NCBI GenBank assembly: GCA_003168335.1
Contig: PMSM01000010.1
Span: 520,001-584,000 of the forward strand
Direction: 5' to 3'
DNA from: Blastocatellia bacterium
GTDB taxonomy: Bacteria > Acidobacteriota > Blastocatellia > Pyrinomonadales > Pyrinomonadaceae
DNA length: 64,000 bases
In this document: positions 53,450 through 60,330 of the stretch, one piece after another
How positions within the stretch are numbered: position 1 is the stretch's first letter
Layout: every line of letters begins with the position of its first letter
Program-made: the position numbers and the translations under genes
The notes under the pieces: model-generated
The model's database searches: none
Seen by the model: the letters and a program-made list of their open reading frames with translations, nothing else
What the model was told of the DNA's origin: nothing

Positions 53450-53737
53450 TCAAGTTGTCTCGTTTTTCAAGAGGTCGATGTGATCGACCACGCCGACGAT
53501 GGCCGAGTCGATTGCCGCGCCTGGTTTTCCGGTCGCCGACGTGGACGCACCCCAGCCTTCCTGGACGATCAGAACAGTGTCGCCGACCCCCGCGTCAACC
53601 GAGTCCAGCGCCAGCACCGTGTGGCCGGTCGGCTCGCCTTCGGGAGTGATGTGTTCGCACAACATGATCCGCGCGTCGTCATACCGCGCGTTCTTTTGCG
53701 TAGCGACGATGTTTCCCAGGACTTTGGCGAGAATCAT
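53450..53737 (-). CDS. BMC pentameric vertex protein (EutN/CcmL family), copy 1
   Basis: Caps a vertex of the icosahedral BMC shell as a pentamer. A 95-residue protein: 'MILAKVLGNIVATQKN' (first strand), 'VLALDSVDAGVGDTVLIV' and 'AAIDSAIVGVVDHIDL' (C-terminal strand). The strand after GVGD is followed by an unusual 'QEGWGASTSATGKPG' loop. It is the most divergent of the three copies in its centre. Fourth shell gene of the run. Confidence 0.92.
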   Translation of the reverse strand: MILAKVLGNIVATQKNARYDDARIMLCEHITPEGEPTGHTVLALDSVDAGVGDTVLIVQEGWGASTSATGKPGAAIDSAIVGVVDHIDLLKNETT

Positions 53738-53814
53738 TTTGTGTGGCGCAAGTTGTGAACTTACGGTCTTTCACGAATCAATTAGCCTAGAGCGCCGCAA
53801 GATAACATCCTGCG

Positions 53815-54090
53815 TTACGAACTAGTGACATGCTTATCGGAATCGACAATTCCGATAATCGTACAATCGGTCGGCGTGTCTTCGCGCTTGAAGGGAAAGC
53901 TCGCTTCTTTGCCCCGGCACCAGAAAACCAACTCACCGACGCCGGCTCCGGCGGCATCTATGGCAACCAACGGTTTGCCTTGCGGCGCGAGATCTTTGTT
54001 GAGGGATTGAATAATCAGCAGCTTGCGGCCTTCCAGAGAAGGATTCTTCATGGTCGCGACGACGGTGCCGATTACGCGGGCGAGTTGCAT
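53815..54090 (-). CDS. BMC pentameric vertex protein (EutN/CcmL family), copy 2
   Basis: A 91-residue vertex protein: 'LARVIGTVVATMKNPSLEGRKLLIIQ', 'LVAIDAAGAGVGELVFW' and 'TDCTIIGIVDSDKHV'. In place of the common Gly-Ser-Ser-Ala-Arg it has 'CRGKEASFPFKRED', so its pore-facing or edge loop differs from copy 3. It lies between two other copies on the same strand with spacers of 73-77 bases. Confidence 0.94.
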   Translation of the reverse strand: MQLARVIGTVVATMKNPSLEGRKLLIIQSLNKDLAPQGKPLVAIDAAGAGVGELVFWCRGKEASFPFKREDTPTDCTIIGIVDSDKHVTSS

Positions 54091-54163
54091 TGTTCGTAAA
54101 TCGTGAACCGGTAACCGTGAACCGAAAGATCACAAATCAGACTTGTCTGTTTTCGGTTTACGC

Positions 54164-54442
54164 TTAGCTGTCTGTCAGATGGACATCCACTGTATCGATC
54201 ACCCCAACGATGGCCGCGTCTACCGGCGCGTCTTTCATGTTCTGCGCCAGGCGCGCGCTCGAGCCGGCGACTACCAGCACGCGCTCATGAAAGCCGGCTC
54301 CTACCGTATCAACAGCGACGACATAGCCGCTCGTGTCCGTGCCGTCGAGATTGACCGGACGAACGATGAGCAGCTTTTTGCCTTCCAGTCGCGCATCCTT
54401 CTGTGACGCCACGACTGTGCCTACGATGCGAGCGATGATCAT
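54164..54442 (-). CDS. BMC pentameric vertex protein (EutN/CcmL family), copy 3
   Basis: A 92-residue vertex protein, the most canonical of the three: '[25 protein letters not shown]', '[24 protein letters not shown]' and '[14 protein letters not shown]'. Its ATG overlaps the stop of the BMC-H gene by 4 bases (ATGA), so hexamer and pentamer are made in coupled fashion. Confidence 0.96.
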   Translation of the reverse strand: MIIARIVGTVVASQKDARLEGKKLLIVRPVNLDGTDTSGYVVAVDTVGAGFHERVLVVAGSSARLAQNMKDAPVDAAIVGVIDTVDVHLTDS

Positions 54443-54729
54443 GCGCGGCTCTGGGCGCTAATCGGCATCGCGTCATCGACGCTGCCATGGGGGCGTGGAA
54501 TCACGTGGACGCTCACCAATTCGCCGACTCGTCGCGCCGCTGCTGCCCCGGCGTCTGTCGCTGCTTTCACCGCCGCGACATCCCCACGGACAATCGCCGT
54601 CACAAATCCGGCGCCGATCTTTTCGTAGCCAATCAGCGTGACGTTGGCAGCCTTGACCATCGCGTCGGCCGCTTCAATCATCGCTACCAAACCTTTGGTT
54701 TCCACCATTCCGAGTGCTTCTTGTGGCAT
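54439..54729 (-). CDS. BMC hexameric shell protein (BMC-H, EutM/PduA type)
   Basis: Main facet protein of a bacterial microcompartment. A 96-residue protein with the single-BMC-domain signature '[20 protein letters not shown]' and '[30 protein letters not shown]', then '[13 protein letters not shown]'. The pore loop is GAGF. AGGAG precedes the ATG. It is the only hexamer gene here, and no tandem-domain (BMC-T) gene is in the window. Confidence 0.97.
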   Translation of the reverse strand: MPQEALGMVETKGLVAMIEAADAMVKAANVTLIGYEKIGAGFVTAIVRGDVAAVKAATDAGAAAARRVGELVSVHVIPRPHGSVDDAMPISAQSRA

Positions 54730-54776
54730 TCAGCTTCTCCTGTGTATGTCAGTTAACAAATCGTCAAAGCATTACA

Positions 54777-55202
54777 TCAACCGTGCGCCGGCCGCTCTGG
54801 ACCAGTATAGGGTATCGGCGCCTGCTGCAAGACCGTTGTTAAGAGATCAGCAGCTTCGATCTTCTCTCGTCCATTCGACTTCGCCATCTTCATCGCTCGC
54901 CGAAAGAATCCTATCGCATCCGGTCCAATACGAACACCCGGCCCGTCGTACTTCGGACTGTATTCCAAAATCTTGTCGAGACGGACTTCAGCCGCGGCAG
55001 ACTCTGGTTCCAGTTGGAGGGCCGCCCTCATTTTTTTAAGATGGTGTTTGAAAGAGCCACCGTCTTCGGTGGCCAGAGCAAGCAGAACATGTCCCAATGA
55101 AACGTAATTCTGCTCTCGACGACGCGACTCCTTAACGGCACGCTCGAACACTCGCAAACCGCTTTCGGCAAACTTGCTTCGGTAGACTTCGAGGCTAGTC
55201 AT
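54777..55202 (-). CDS. Stand-alone Clp N-domain-like protein in the BMC locus
   Basis: A 141-residue helical protein. 'FAESGLRVFERAVKESRRREQNYVSLGHVLLALATEDG' (residues about 10-48) is the first repeat of a Clp N-domain (helix, then 'xYVxxxHLLLAL'), and 'GPDAIGFFRRAMKMAKSNGREKIEAADLLTTVLQ' is the second. No AAA+ domain follows. Clp N-domains bind substrates and adaptors, so it may connect shell or cargo proteins with a Clp machine. GAGGAG precedes the ATG. It lies between the aldolase and BMC-H. Confidence 0.7.
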   Translation of the reverse strand: MTSLEVYRSKFAESGLRVFERAVKESRRREQNYVSLGHVLLALATEDGGSFKHHLKKMRAALQLEPESAAAEVRLDKILEYSPKYDGPGVRIGPDAIGFFRRAMKMAKSNGREKIEAADLLTTVLQQAPIPYTGPERPAHG

Positions 55203-55290
55203 GTTTCTCCTCGTTCCTTGTACCTGTTTAAAGATACGAGCGCAACGTGTCAGCGGGATAAAGATAATTCAGATTCGCGGAGACCGTGGT

Positions 55291-56112
55291 CTACGATTCT
55301 ACCAACCGCGCCGCTTGCGCCAACAGGTCAAGAAGTTCTTCACGCGTCAGCGACACCTTCCCTGCTCCGTTTGACGTTGAGGAAGAGTATGAGTGCGCCG
55401 CCGGGCGATCCCCCGTCGGACACGACAAGGTCGTCTCATGCAAGTAGCCGCAAGCCTGGCAGCGCGCGCCTTCATCCAGATAACCGGCAGCTTCGCGCAC
55501 ATTGATTAACTTTTCGATCGCGTCAGGCGACAGATTCCGCGAACCACCGAGCATCCGCGAAAGAATCGCGATCTTGGCGGTGTGTTCGAGAGTCTCGAGC
55601 CGGTCGAATGCTTGCCACAAATCCGATCCGTAAGCGACGGCTCCATGATTGGCCATTAGCAGCGCGTTGTGATGTTTGACCAGTGGCCGCATCGCGTCGG
55701 TCAACTCTGGCGTGGAAGGCGTGCCGTATTCGGCCAGCGGCACACAGCCAAGCGTCAGAATCACTTCAGAAAGAATCGGTTGATCGATCGGGAGTCCCGC
55801 CACGGCGAACGCGGTCCCGTGCGGCGGATGTGCGTGACAGACTGCTTTCACGTCGGGCCGCTCGCGATAAATCAAAAGGTGCATGGCCAATTCGCTGGAC
55901 GCGCGACGATCATTCAGCTGTCGTCCTTCGAGATCGGTGACCGCGATCAGGTCGTCCGTCATGCGCCCCTTACAAGTCATGGTCGGCGTCGCCAGCACTC
56001 GACCATCATCCAGACGCACGCTCACATTGCCGTCTGACGAAACGACATAGCTGCGCTCGTACAGCAAATGGCAAATGCGTAACAGGTCGCGTCGTGCGGT
56101 TTGTTCGTCCAA
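55291..56112 (-). CDS. Class II aldolase with C-terminal encapsulation-like helix
   Basis: Zinc aldolase of the fuculose/rhamnulose-1-phosphate aldolase family, probably cutting a sugar phosphate to DHAP and an aldehyde. It shows 'SSDGNVSVRL' (phosphate loop), 'SSELAMHLLIYRE' (catalytic Glu), 'AVCHAHPPHGTAFA' (zinc His-x-His) and 'LMANHGAVAYG' (third zinc His). After the domain come a CxxC ('CQACGYLHET') and a Ser-rich linker, then 'LTREELLDLLAQAARLVES', an amphipathic end helix like BMC encapsulation peptides. It starts with TTG directly after the previous stop. Confidence 0.88.
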   Translation of the reverse strand: MDEQTARRDLLRICHLLYERSYVVSSDGNVSVRLDDGRVLATPTMTCKGRMTDDLIAVTDLEGRQLNDRRASSELAMHLLIYRERPDVKAVCHAHPPHGTAFAVAGLPIDQPILSEVILTLGCVPLAEYGTPSTPELTDAMRPLVKHHNALLMANHGAVAYGSDLWQAFDRLETLEHTAKIAILSRMLGGSRNLSPDAIEKLINVREAAGYLDEGARCQACGYLHETTLSCPTGDRPAAHSYSSSTSNGAGKVSLTREELLDLLAQAARLVES

Positions 56113-56391
56113 CTAATGGTCTCTTTTCTTCTTCAGCCCGCCGGTCTTCTTCTGCCCGATCTCGGACGACTTCGTTGCCGCGACGGGAGGCATGTAGTAG
56201 TCAAATATTATGCCGCCTTGACAGGAACTTCCCAGCAGATCCCAATCTTTCCCTCCGGGACATTGTGGCCTCATCAGATTGGGGTCGATCTCAGTTGTGA
56301 GCACAGGAATCACATAGGCCAAACTAACCAGACAAGCTCCGAGAATCAGAGCAAAGCTCCCGCTCAAAAACTTTTTCCAAAACCTGGTCAT
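56113..56391 (-). CDS. Small membrane protein in the BMC operon
   Basis: A 92-residue protein starting 7 bases after rex and ending against the aldolase start, so it is part of the operon. One N-terminal membrane segment ('FALILGACLVSLAYVIPVL'), then an outer part with two Cys ('RPQCPGGKDWDLLGSSCQGG') that could form a disulfide, and a basic tail. Not recognised. Its topology makes a shell component unlikely. Confidence 0.6.
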   Translation of the reverse strand: MTRFWKKFLSGSFALILGACLVSLAYVIPVLTTEIDPNLMRPQCPGGKDWDLLGSSCQGGIIFDYYMPPVAATKSSEIGQKKTGGLKKKRDH

Positions 56392-56397
56392 ACGGAT

Positions 56398-57108
56398 CTA
56401 GGCGTCGCGCCGGTCGCTTGTGGCAATCTCATCAACTCGCACAACACCGCGTCGCGCATTGGTCAGACGACCAGCCTGAGGCCGCGCTAAAAAGTAAGAC
56501 AAGGATTGAAGCGACGTGGTCAGATCAACCGTCTTCACTTTCACGCCCAGACGCGCCGTAAGCGCTGCGGGAGCAAAGTTCAGTACCGCTTTCACGTCAG
56601 CAGCCATCACCTGATTCAGGACCCGCTGGGCGACGCGAGCCGGCACGGCGATCACACAGACATCAATGCCTTCATCGCGAACGACTTTGGCGATCTTCTT
56701 TACATCGTAAACTGGAATCCGATCGGGCCCGACATGATGGCCGACTTTCTCGTGGTCATTGTCGAACAAAGCAACCACCGCGAAATTCGATTTCGAAAGT
56801 CCGTTGTAGTTGGCGAGCGCCGTTCCCAGCCTTCCGGCCCCGACAATGCCGACACGGTGCGGCTTGTCGAGTCCGAGTATCTTAGTCAGGTTCGCTCTCA
56901 GATCGTCTATGAAATAGCCCACGCCGCGCACGCCGAACTCGCCGAAGTAACCGAGGTCCTTCCGAATCTGCGCTGAGTTCAGGTTGAATTGTTCGGCCAG
57001 TCCCTGCGACGAGACGGTTTTGATTCCCGCGGCCGCCAGATCGTTCAGGCAACGCAGGTAGACACTCAACCGGTTGGTCGTCAGTTCAGAGATCTTTTCT
57101 CGCTTCAT
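56398..57108 (-). CDS. rex: Redox-sensing transcriptional repressor Rex
   Basis: Senses NADH/NAD+ and represses reductive metabolism genes when NADH is low. A 236-residue protein. The N-terminal winged helix contains 'LSVYLRCLNDLAAAGIKTVSSQGLAEQFNLNSAQIRKDL', followed by 'GYFGEFGVRGVGY'. The NAD fold begins 'VGIVGAGRLGTALANY' (GxGxxG) and continues to 'INFAP'-like 'VLNFAPAALTA' and a final domain-swapped helix. It appears to be the first gene of the BMC operon. No complete Rex box (TTGTGAA-N4-TTCACAA) was found nearby. Confidence 0.95.
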   Translation of the reverse strand: MKREKISELTTNRLSVYLRCLNDLAAAGIKTVSSQGLAEQFNLNSAQIRKDLGYFGEFGVRGVGYFIDDLRANLTKILGLDKPHRVGIVGAGRLGTALANYNGLSKSNFAVVALFDNDHEKVGHHVGPDRIPVYDVKKIAKVVRDEGIDVCVIAVPARVAQRVLNQVMAADVKAVLNFAPAALTARLGVKVKTVDLTTSLQSLSYFLARPQAGRLTNARRGVVRVDEIATSDRRDA

Positions 57109-57203
57109 ACCGTTCGCTCGCCCGCAAAGTATAACGCCGGGAAGGCTTCGCCGGAAAGCCTTGGGTTTGTAAACGGCGCGGCTTCGGTACCCTCACGTCG
57201 TTT

Positions 57204-57354
57204 GCGGCTTGCCGCCCGATGTGCGGAAAGGCTTTGCCTTTCCGAGTGACTCCATTCCAAGCGAAGCTACGCTTCGAAGGGAGGCATAGCTTCTACTCAT
57301 TTAAGTGGGCTGTCGGAAAGCCTGAGGCTTTCCGCACATCGGGCGGTAAGCCGC
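57204..57354. repeat. 151-bp palindromic element between rex and ruvA
   Basis: 27-bp arms, starting GCGGCTTGCCGCCCGATG at 57204-57230 with the complement at 57328-57354, one mismatch. Inner hairpins are GGAAAGGCTTTGCCTTTCC, GCGAAGCTACGCTTCG and GGAAAGCCTGAGGCTTTCC. It occupies much of the 366-base divergent spacer that must also hold the rex and ruvA promoters. It has the architecture of a MITE; no transposase or target duplication is evident. Confidence 0.8.
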
Positions 57355-57474
57355 GCAAAACATTTCCGGCCCGATAAATGCTCACCTACTCTGATGCGTG
57401 ACCACTTTCGGTTACGATCCAACCACTATCGATTTGCGATTGAAAATTCCTTACGCGATAATCGGCGCGCTATC

Positions 57475-58101
57475 ATGATCGCTCATCTCTCAGGCACTCT
57501 GCTTTCAAAGCACGCCACGTCGGCCATCGTCGACGTGGCCGGCGTTGGCTATGAAGTCGCGATTCCGCTTTCGACCTTTTATGAGCTGGGCGAAATGGGT
57601 TCACCGGTGCAGCTGCGCATCTATACGCACGTGCGTGAGGACACGCTGACACTCTTCGGTTTCAAGACTGCGCGCGAACGCGAACTGTTCCTGCACTTAA
57701 TCTCAGTCAATGGCGTCGGCCCGGGACTGGCGATCAAGTTGTTATCGGGAATGAGCGCGGACGAAATGATCGCATCCATTCGCACCAACAATCTGGTCCG
57801 CCTGGTGGCCATACCCGGAGTCGGCAGAAAAACGGCCGAGCGACTGGTGGTTGATCTGCGCGAAAAAATGGCGGCCCTGTCTTCGCCGGCATTGGAAGAA
57901 GAATTCGCTGCGCAAGCCGGAGCCGCCGCACCGGTGACCTCAGAAGACCAGATGCGAAATGACGCGCTGTCCGCGCTGGCGAATCTTGGTTATCAAAGAT
58001 CCGCCGCCGAAAAAGCCGTGAAGACGGCGATTGATGAAGGCGGTGAAGTCTCGGTGGAATTGATCTTGCGCCGCAGCCTTCGTTCGCTGGCTAAGACATG
58101 A
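57475..58101 (+). CDS. ruvA: Holliday junction branch migration subunit RuvA
   Basis: Binds four-way junctions and loads RuvB. A 208-residue protein: 'MIAHLSGTLLSKHATSAIVDVAGVGYEV' (OB domain), two helix-hairpin-helix motifs ('LISVNGVGPGLAIKLLSG' and 'LVAIPGVGRKTAERLVVDLR') and the C-terminal RuvB-binding domain ('DALSALANLGYQRSAAEKAV'). The ATG at 57475 gives the canonical N-terminus; the frame's upstream extension is not conserved. ruvB follows after a hairpin repeat. Confidence 0.97.
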   Translation: MIAHLSGTLLSKHATSAIVDVAGVGYEVAIPLSTFYELGEMGSPVQLRIYTHVREDTLTLFGFKTARERELFLHLISVNGVGPGLAIKLLSGMSADEMIASIRTNNLVRLVAIPGVGRKTAERLVVDLREKMAALSSPALEEEFAAQAGAAAPVTSEDQMRNDALSALANLGYQRSAAEKAVKTAIDEGGEVSVELILRRSLRSLAKT

Positions 58102-58106
58102 AGAAT

Positions 58107-58186
58107 GTCCGACAAACTTTTTAGTTTGTCGTTGTCTCAAACTTCTGGTCATTCCATGAGAAGCGGCAAACTGAAGTTTGCCGGAC
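58107..58186. repeat. 80-bp double-hairpin element between ruvA and ruvB (copy 5)
   Basis: Outer arms GTCCGACAAACTT (58107-58119) and AAGTTTGCCGGAC (58174-58186), one mismatch. Inner hairpins are CAAACTTTTTAGTTTG and CAAACTGAAGTTTG. It starts 5 bases after the ruvA stop. The inner ACTGAAGT core is shared with copies 3 and 4; the arm sequence is different. Confidence 0.75.
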
Positions 58187-58231
58187 CTGAGTTGACCGAA
58201 CGCCAGATCAACATCCACAATTCAACCGTCC

Positions 58232-59272
58232 ATGGCAAAAGCAACCAGAGCCGCTGAGGCGTTGAGCGCGACACCGACAGACGAAGACCGCCAGTACGAT
58301 CTTTCTCTGCGGCCGACACACCTCACCGAATACATCGGGCAAAGCAAAGCCAAAGAAAATTTGCGCGTTTACATCAAGGCCGCGCTGAGGCGACGCGAGG
58401 CGCTCGATCACGTTCTGCTGACGGGACCGCCGGGGCTGGGCAAAACCACTCTCGCTCACATCATCGCGAATGAAATGGGCGCTCAGCTGCGTTCGACTTC
58501 CGGCCCGGCCATCGAGAAGACCGGTGACATCGCGGCCTTGTTGACTAACCTACAGGAAGGCGACGTCCTTTTCATCGATGAAATTCATCGGTTGCTGCCG
58601 GCGCTGGAGGAAAAACTCTATCCGGCGATGGAAGACTTTAATCTGGATTTGCTTATCGGGCAGGGCCCGGGCGCGCGTTCGATCAAGTTGGAATTGCCGA
58701 AGTTCACTTTGGTCGGAGCAACTACGCGGGCCGGATTGATCACGGCTCCTTTACGGGGGCGGTTTGGAATCGGCTTTCATTTGGACTTTTATCCACCCGC
58801 CGACCTGGAAACAATTTGCAAACGCTCGGCCGGCATTCTGGGGGTCGAGATCGAAGATGGCGGAGCGCATGAAATCTCGCGGCGCGCGCGCGGCACCCCG
58901 CGAATCGTAAATCGTTTATTGCGACGCGTCCGCGACTATGCCGAAGTCGATTACGACGGTCGCATCACGCTCGCAGTAGCCAACGATGCACTCAACCGCA
59001 TGGAAGTTGATACGTACGGGCTCGACGAGATGGACCGTAAGCTGCTGCTAACGATTATTGAAAAGTTTGAAGGCGGCCCGGTGGGTGTCGGCACTTTGTC
59101 GGCGGCAATTTATGAAGAGAAAGATTCAATCGAAGAAATCATCGAGCCATATTTGATTCAGATAGGCTTCCTCAATCGCACGCCGCGGGGCCGCATGGCC
59201 ACGCAACTTGCTTATCAACATTTCGGAATCAAGGCCGGACAGCAACGGCCGAGCCTGTTTGATCCGGTCTGA
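58232..59272 (+). CDS. ruvB: Holliday junction branch migration ATPase RuvB
   Basis: Hexameric AAA+ motor of branch migration. A 346-residue protein with '[23 protein letters not shown]', Walker A '[17 protein letters not shown]' (near residues 69-85), Walker B '[11 protein letters not shown]', sensor region '[22 protein letters not shown]', and the winged-helix end '[21 protein letters not shown]'. Co-directional with ruvA at a 130-base distance. Confidence 0.98.
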   Translation: MAKATRAAEALSATPTDEDRQYDLSLRPTHLTEYIGQSKAKENLRVYIKAALRRREALDHVLLTGPPGLGKTTLAHIIANEMGAQLRSTSGPAIEKTGDIAALLTNLQEGDVLFIDEIHRLLPALEEKLYPAMEDFNLDLLIGQGPGARSIKLELPKFTLVGATTRAGLITAPLRGRFGIGFHLDFYPPADLETICKRSAGILGVEIEDGGAHEISRRARGTPRIVNRLLRRVRDYAEVDYDGRITLAVANDALNRMEVDTYGLDEMDRKLLLTIIEKFEGGPVGVGTLSAAIYEEKDSIEEIIEPYLIQIGFLNRTPRGRMATQLAYQHFGIKAGQQRPSLFDPV

Positions 59273-59382
59273 AGTAATTTGACCTTTGTACTTTGAGCTT
59301 TGTACTTTGACGTCTGGATCAAAGTGTCTTTGGGCAACATGGATCGAAGTACAAAGATCAAAGCACGAAGCACCGTCTTAGC

Positions 59383-60294
59383 ATGAACCTTTCACGTCAT
59401 TCCTTTGGAGTTCGCAACCGCTTGCCCTGGCGGCGGATGATTGCGCATGCCGTCCATCAATTTCATGAGAACGATTTGTTTACCTCGGCCGCGGCGATGA
59501 GCTATTTCGGGTTGTTGACCTTGTTTCCGGCGCTGCTGTTGCTGCTGGCCCTGAGCAACAGAATCGCGGCCGGGAACGAAATGATCACGCATATCGTGCA
59601 GGTCTATCCCGGCTCAGGAAAGTTTTTGCGCGCCACCATTAGCTCTCTTTCGGGCATCAGCTCAGGCGTGATGATCACCTGCGCCCTGGTTGTCTTGTGG
59701 GCGGGCTCGTGGGTCTTCGCCGTGGTCGAGCGGGCCTTGAATCGCATTTGGGGCACGACTGCGCGCACCTTTCTTCATGGTCGCTTGCTGACCCTGGGAA
59801 TGGTCGGCATCGTCGGCGTGCTCCTGTCTGCCTCAGTGTTTGTTACTTCCATTTTAGTGGCCTTGCAGGAGATCGCCGGCCGTCTGTCGCCCAGACAATT
59901 GGAAAACTACCGGCTGCTCTCTTCGGTGGGTAGTGTGTTCTGGCAGATTGTATTTGCGCTGGTAAGTTTGTTGGTAACCTTTGCTCTCTTCGCGATCGTC
60001 TATCGCTTCATGCCCAATGCCCACGTGACCATCAGTGAAACCATCCCGGGTGCGTTGATTGGCAGCCTATTGTGGGAAGCAGCGAAGTACGTCTTTGCCT
60101 GGAGCTTGAACTATTTTCATTACGATCAGATTTACGGGTCGGTCGGCGCGGTGGTGGCGGTCCTGACGTGGGGGTATGTCTCAAGTCTGGTCTTGTTGTT
60201 TGGCGCCCAACTGGCCGGCGTCTTCCATCGCGAGCACATGGAGCAAACGCTGCCGGCCCCCGGCATCAACATCCCCTCCGCCGAGTTTTCCTGA
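59383..60294 (+). CDS. YihY/BrkB family inner-membrane protein
   Basis: A 303-residue membrane protein with six hydrophobic segments. The family pattern is 'RMIAHAVHQFHENDLFTSAAAMSYFGLLTLFPALLLLL' at the N-terminus, with 'WAGSWVFAVVERALNRIWG' and 'YGSVGAVVAVLTWGYVSSLVLLFGAQLAGVFHRE' near the end. It was once annotated as RNase BN in E. coli, which is incorrect; the function is unknown, perhaps lipid or ion movement. It lies 36 bases before queA, likely co-transcribed. Confidence 0.9.
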   Translation: MNLSRHSFGVRNRLPWRRMIAHAVHQFHENDLFTSAAAMSYFGLLTLFPALLLLLALSNRIAAGNEMITHIVQVYPGSGKFLRATISSLSGISSGVMITCALVVLWAGSWVFAVVERALNRIWGTTARTFLHGRLLTLGMVGIVGVLLSASVFVTSILVALQEIAGRLSPRQLENYRLLSSVGSVFWQIVFALVSLLVTFALFAIVYRFMPNAHVTISETIPGALIGSLLWEAAKYVFAWSLNYFHYDQIYGSVGAVVAVLTWGYVSSLVLLFGAQLAGVFHREHMEQTLPAPGINIPSAEFS

Positions 60295-60330
60295 GGTTCG
60301 GGACCTGCCGCCGGGCTTCGCATCTTCAGC

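Noticed and set aside
54745-54760. Half Rex-box TTAACAA upstream of BMC-H
   Set aside because: The other half of the palindrome is absent at the required spacing; half-sites are expected by chance.
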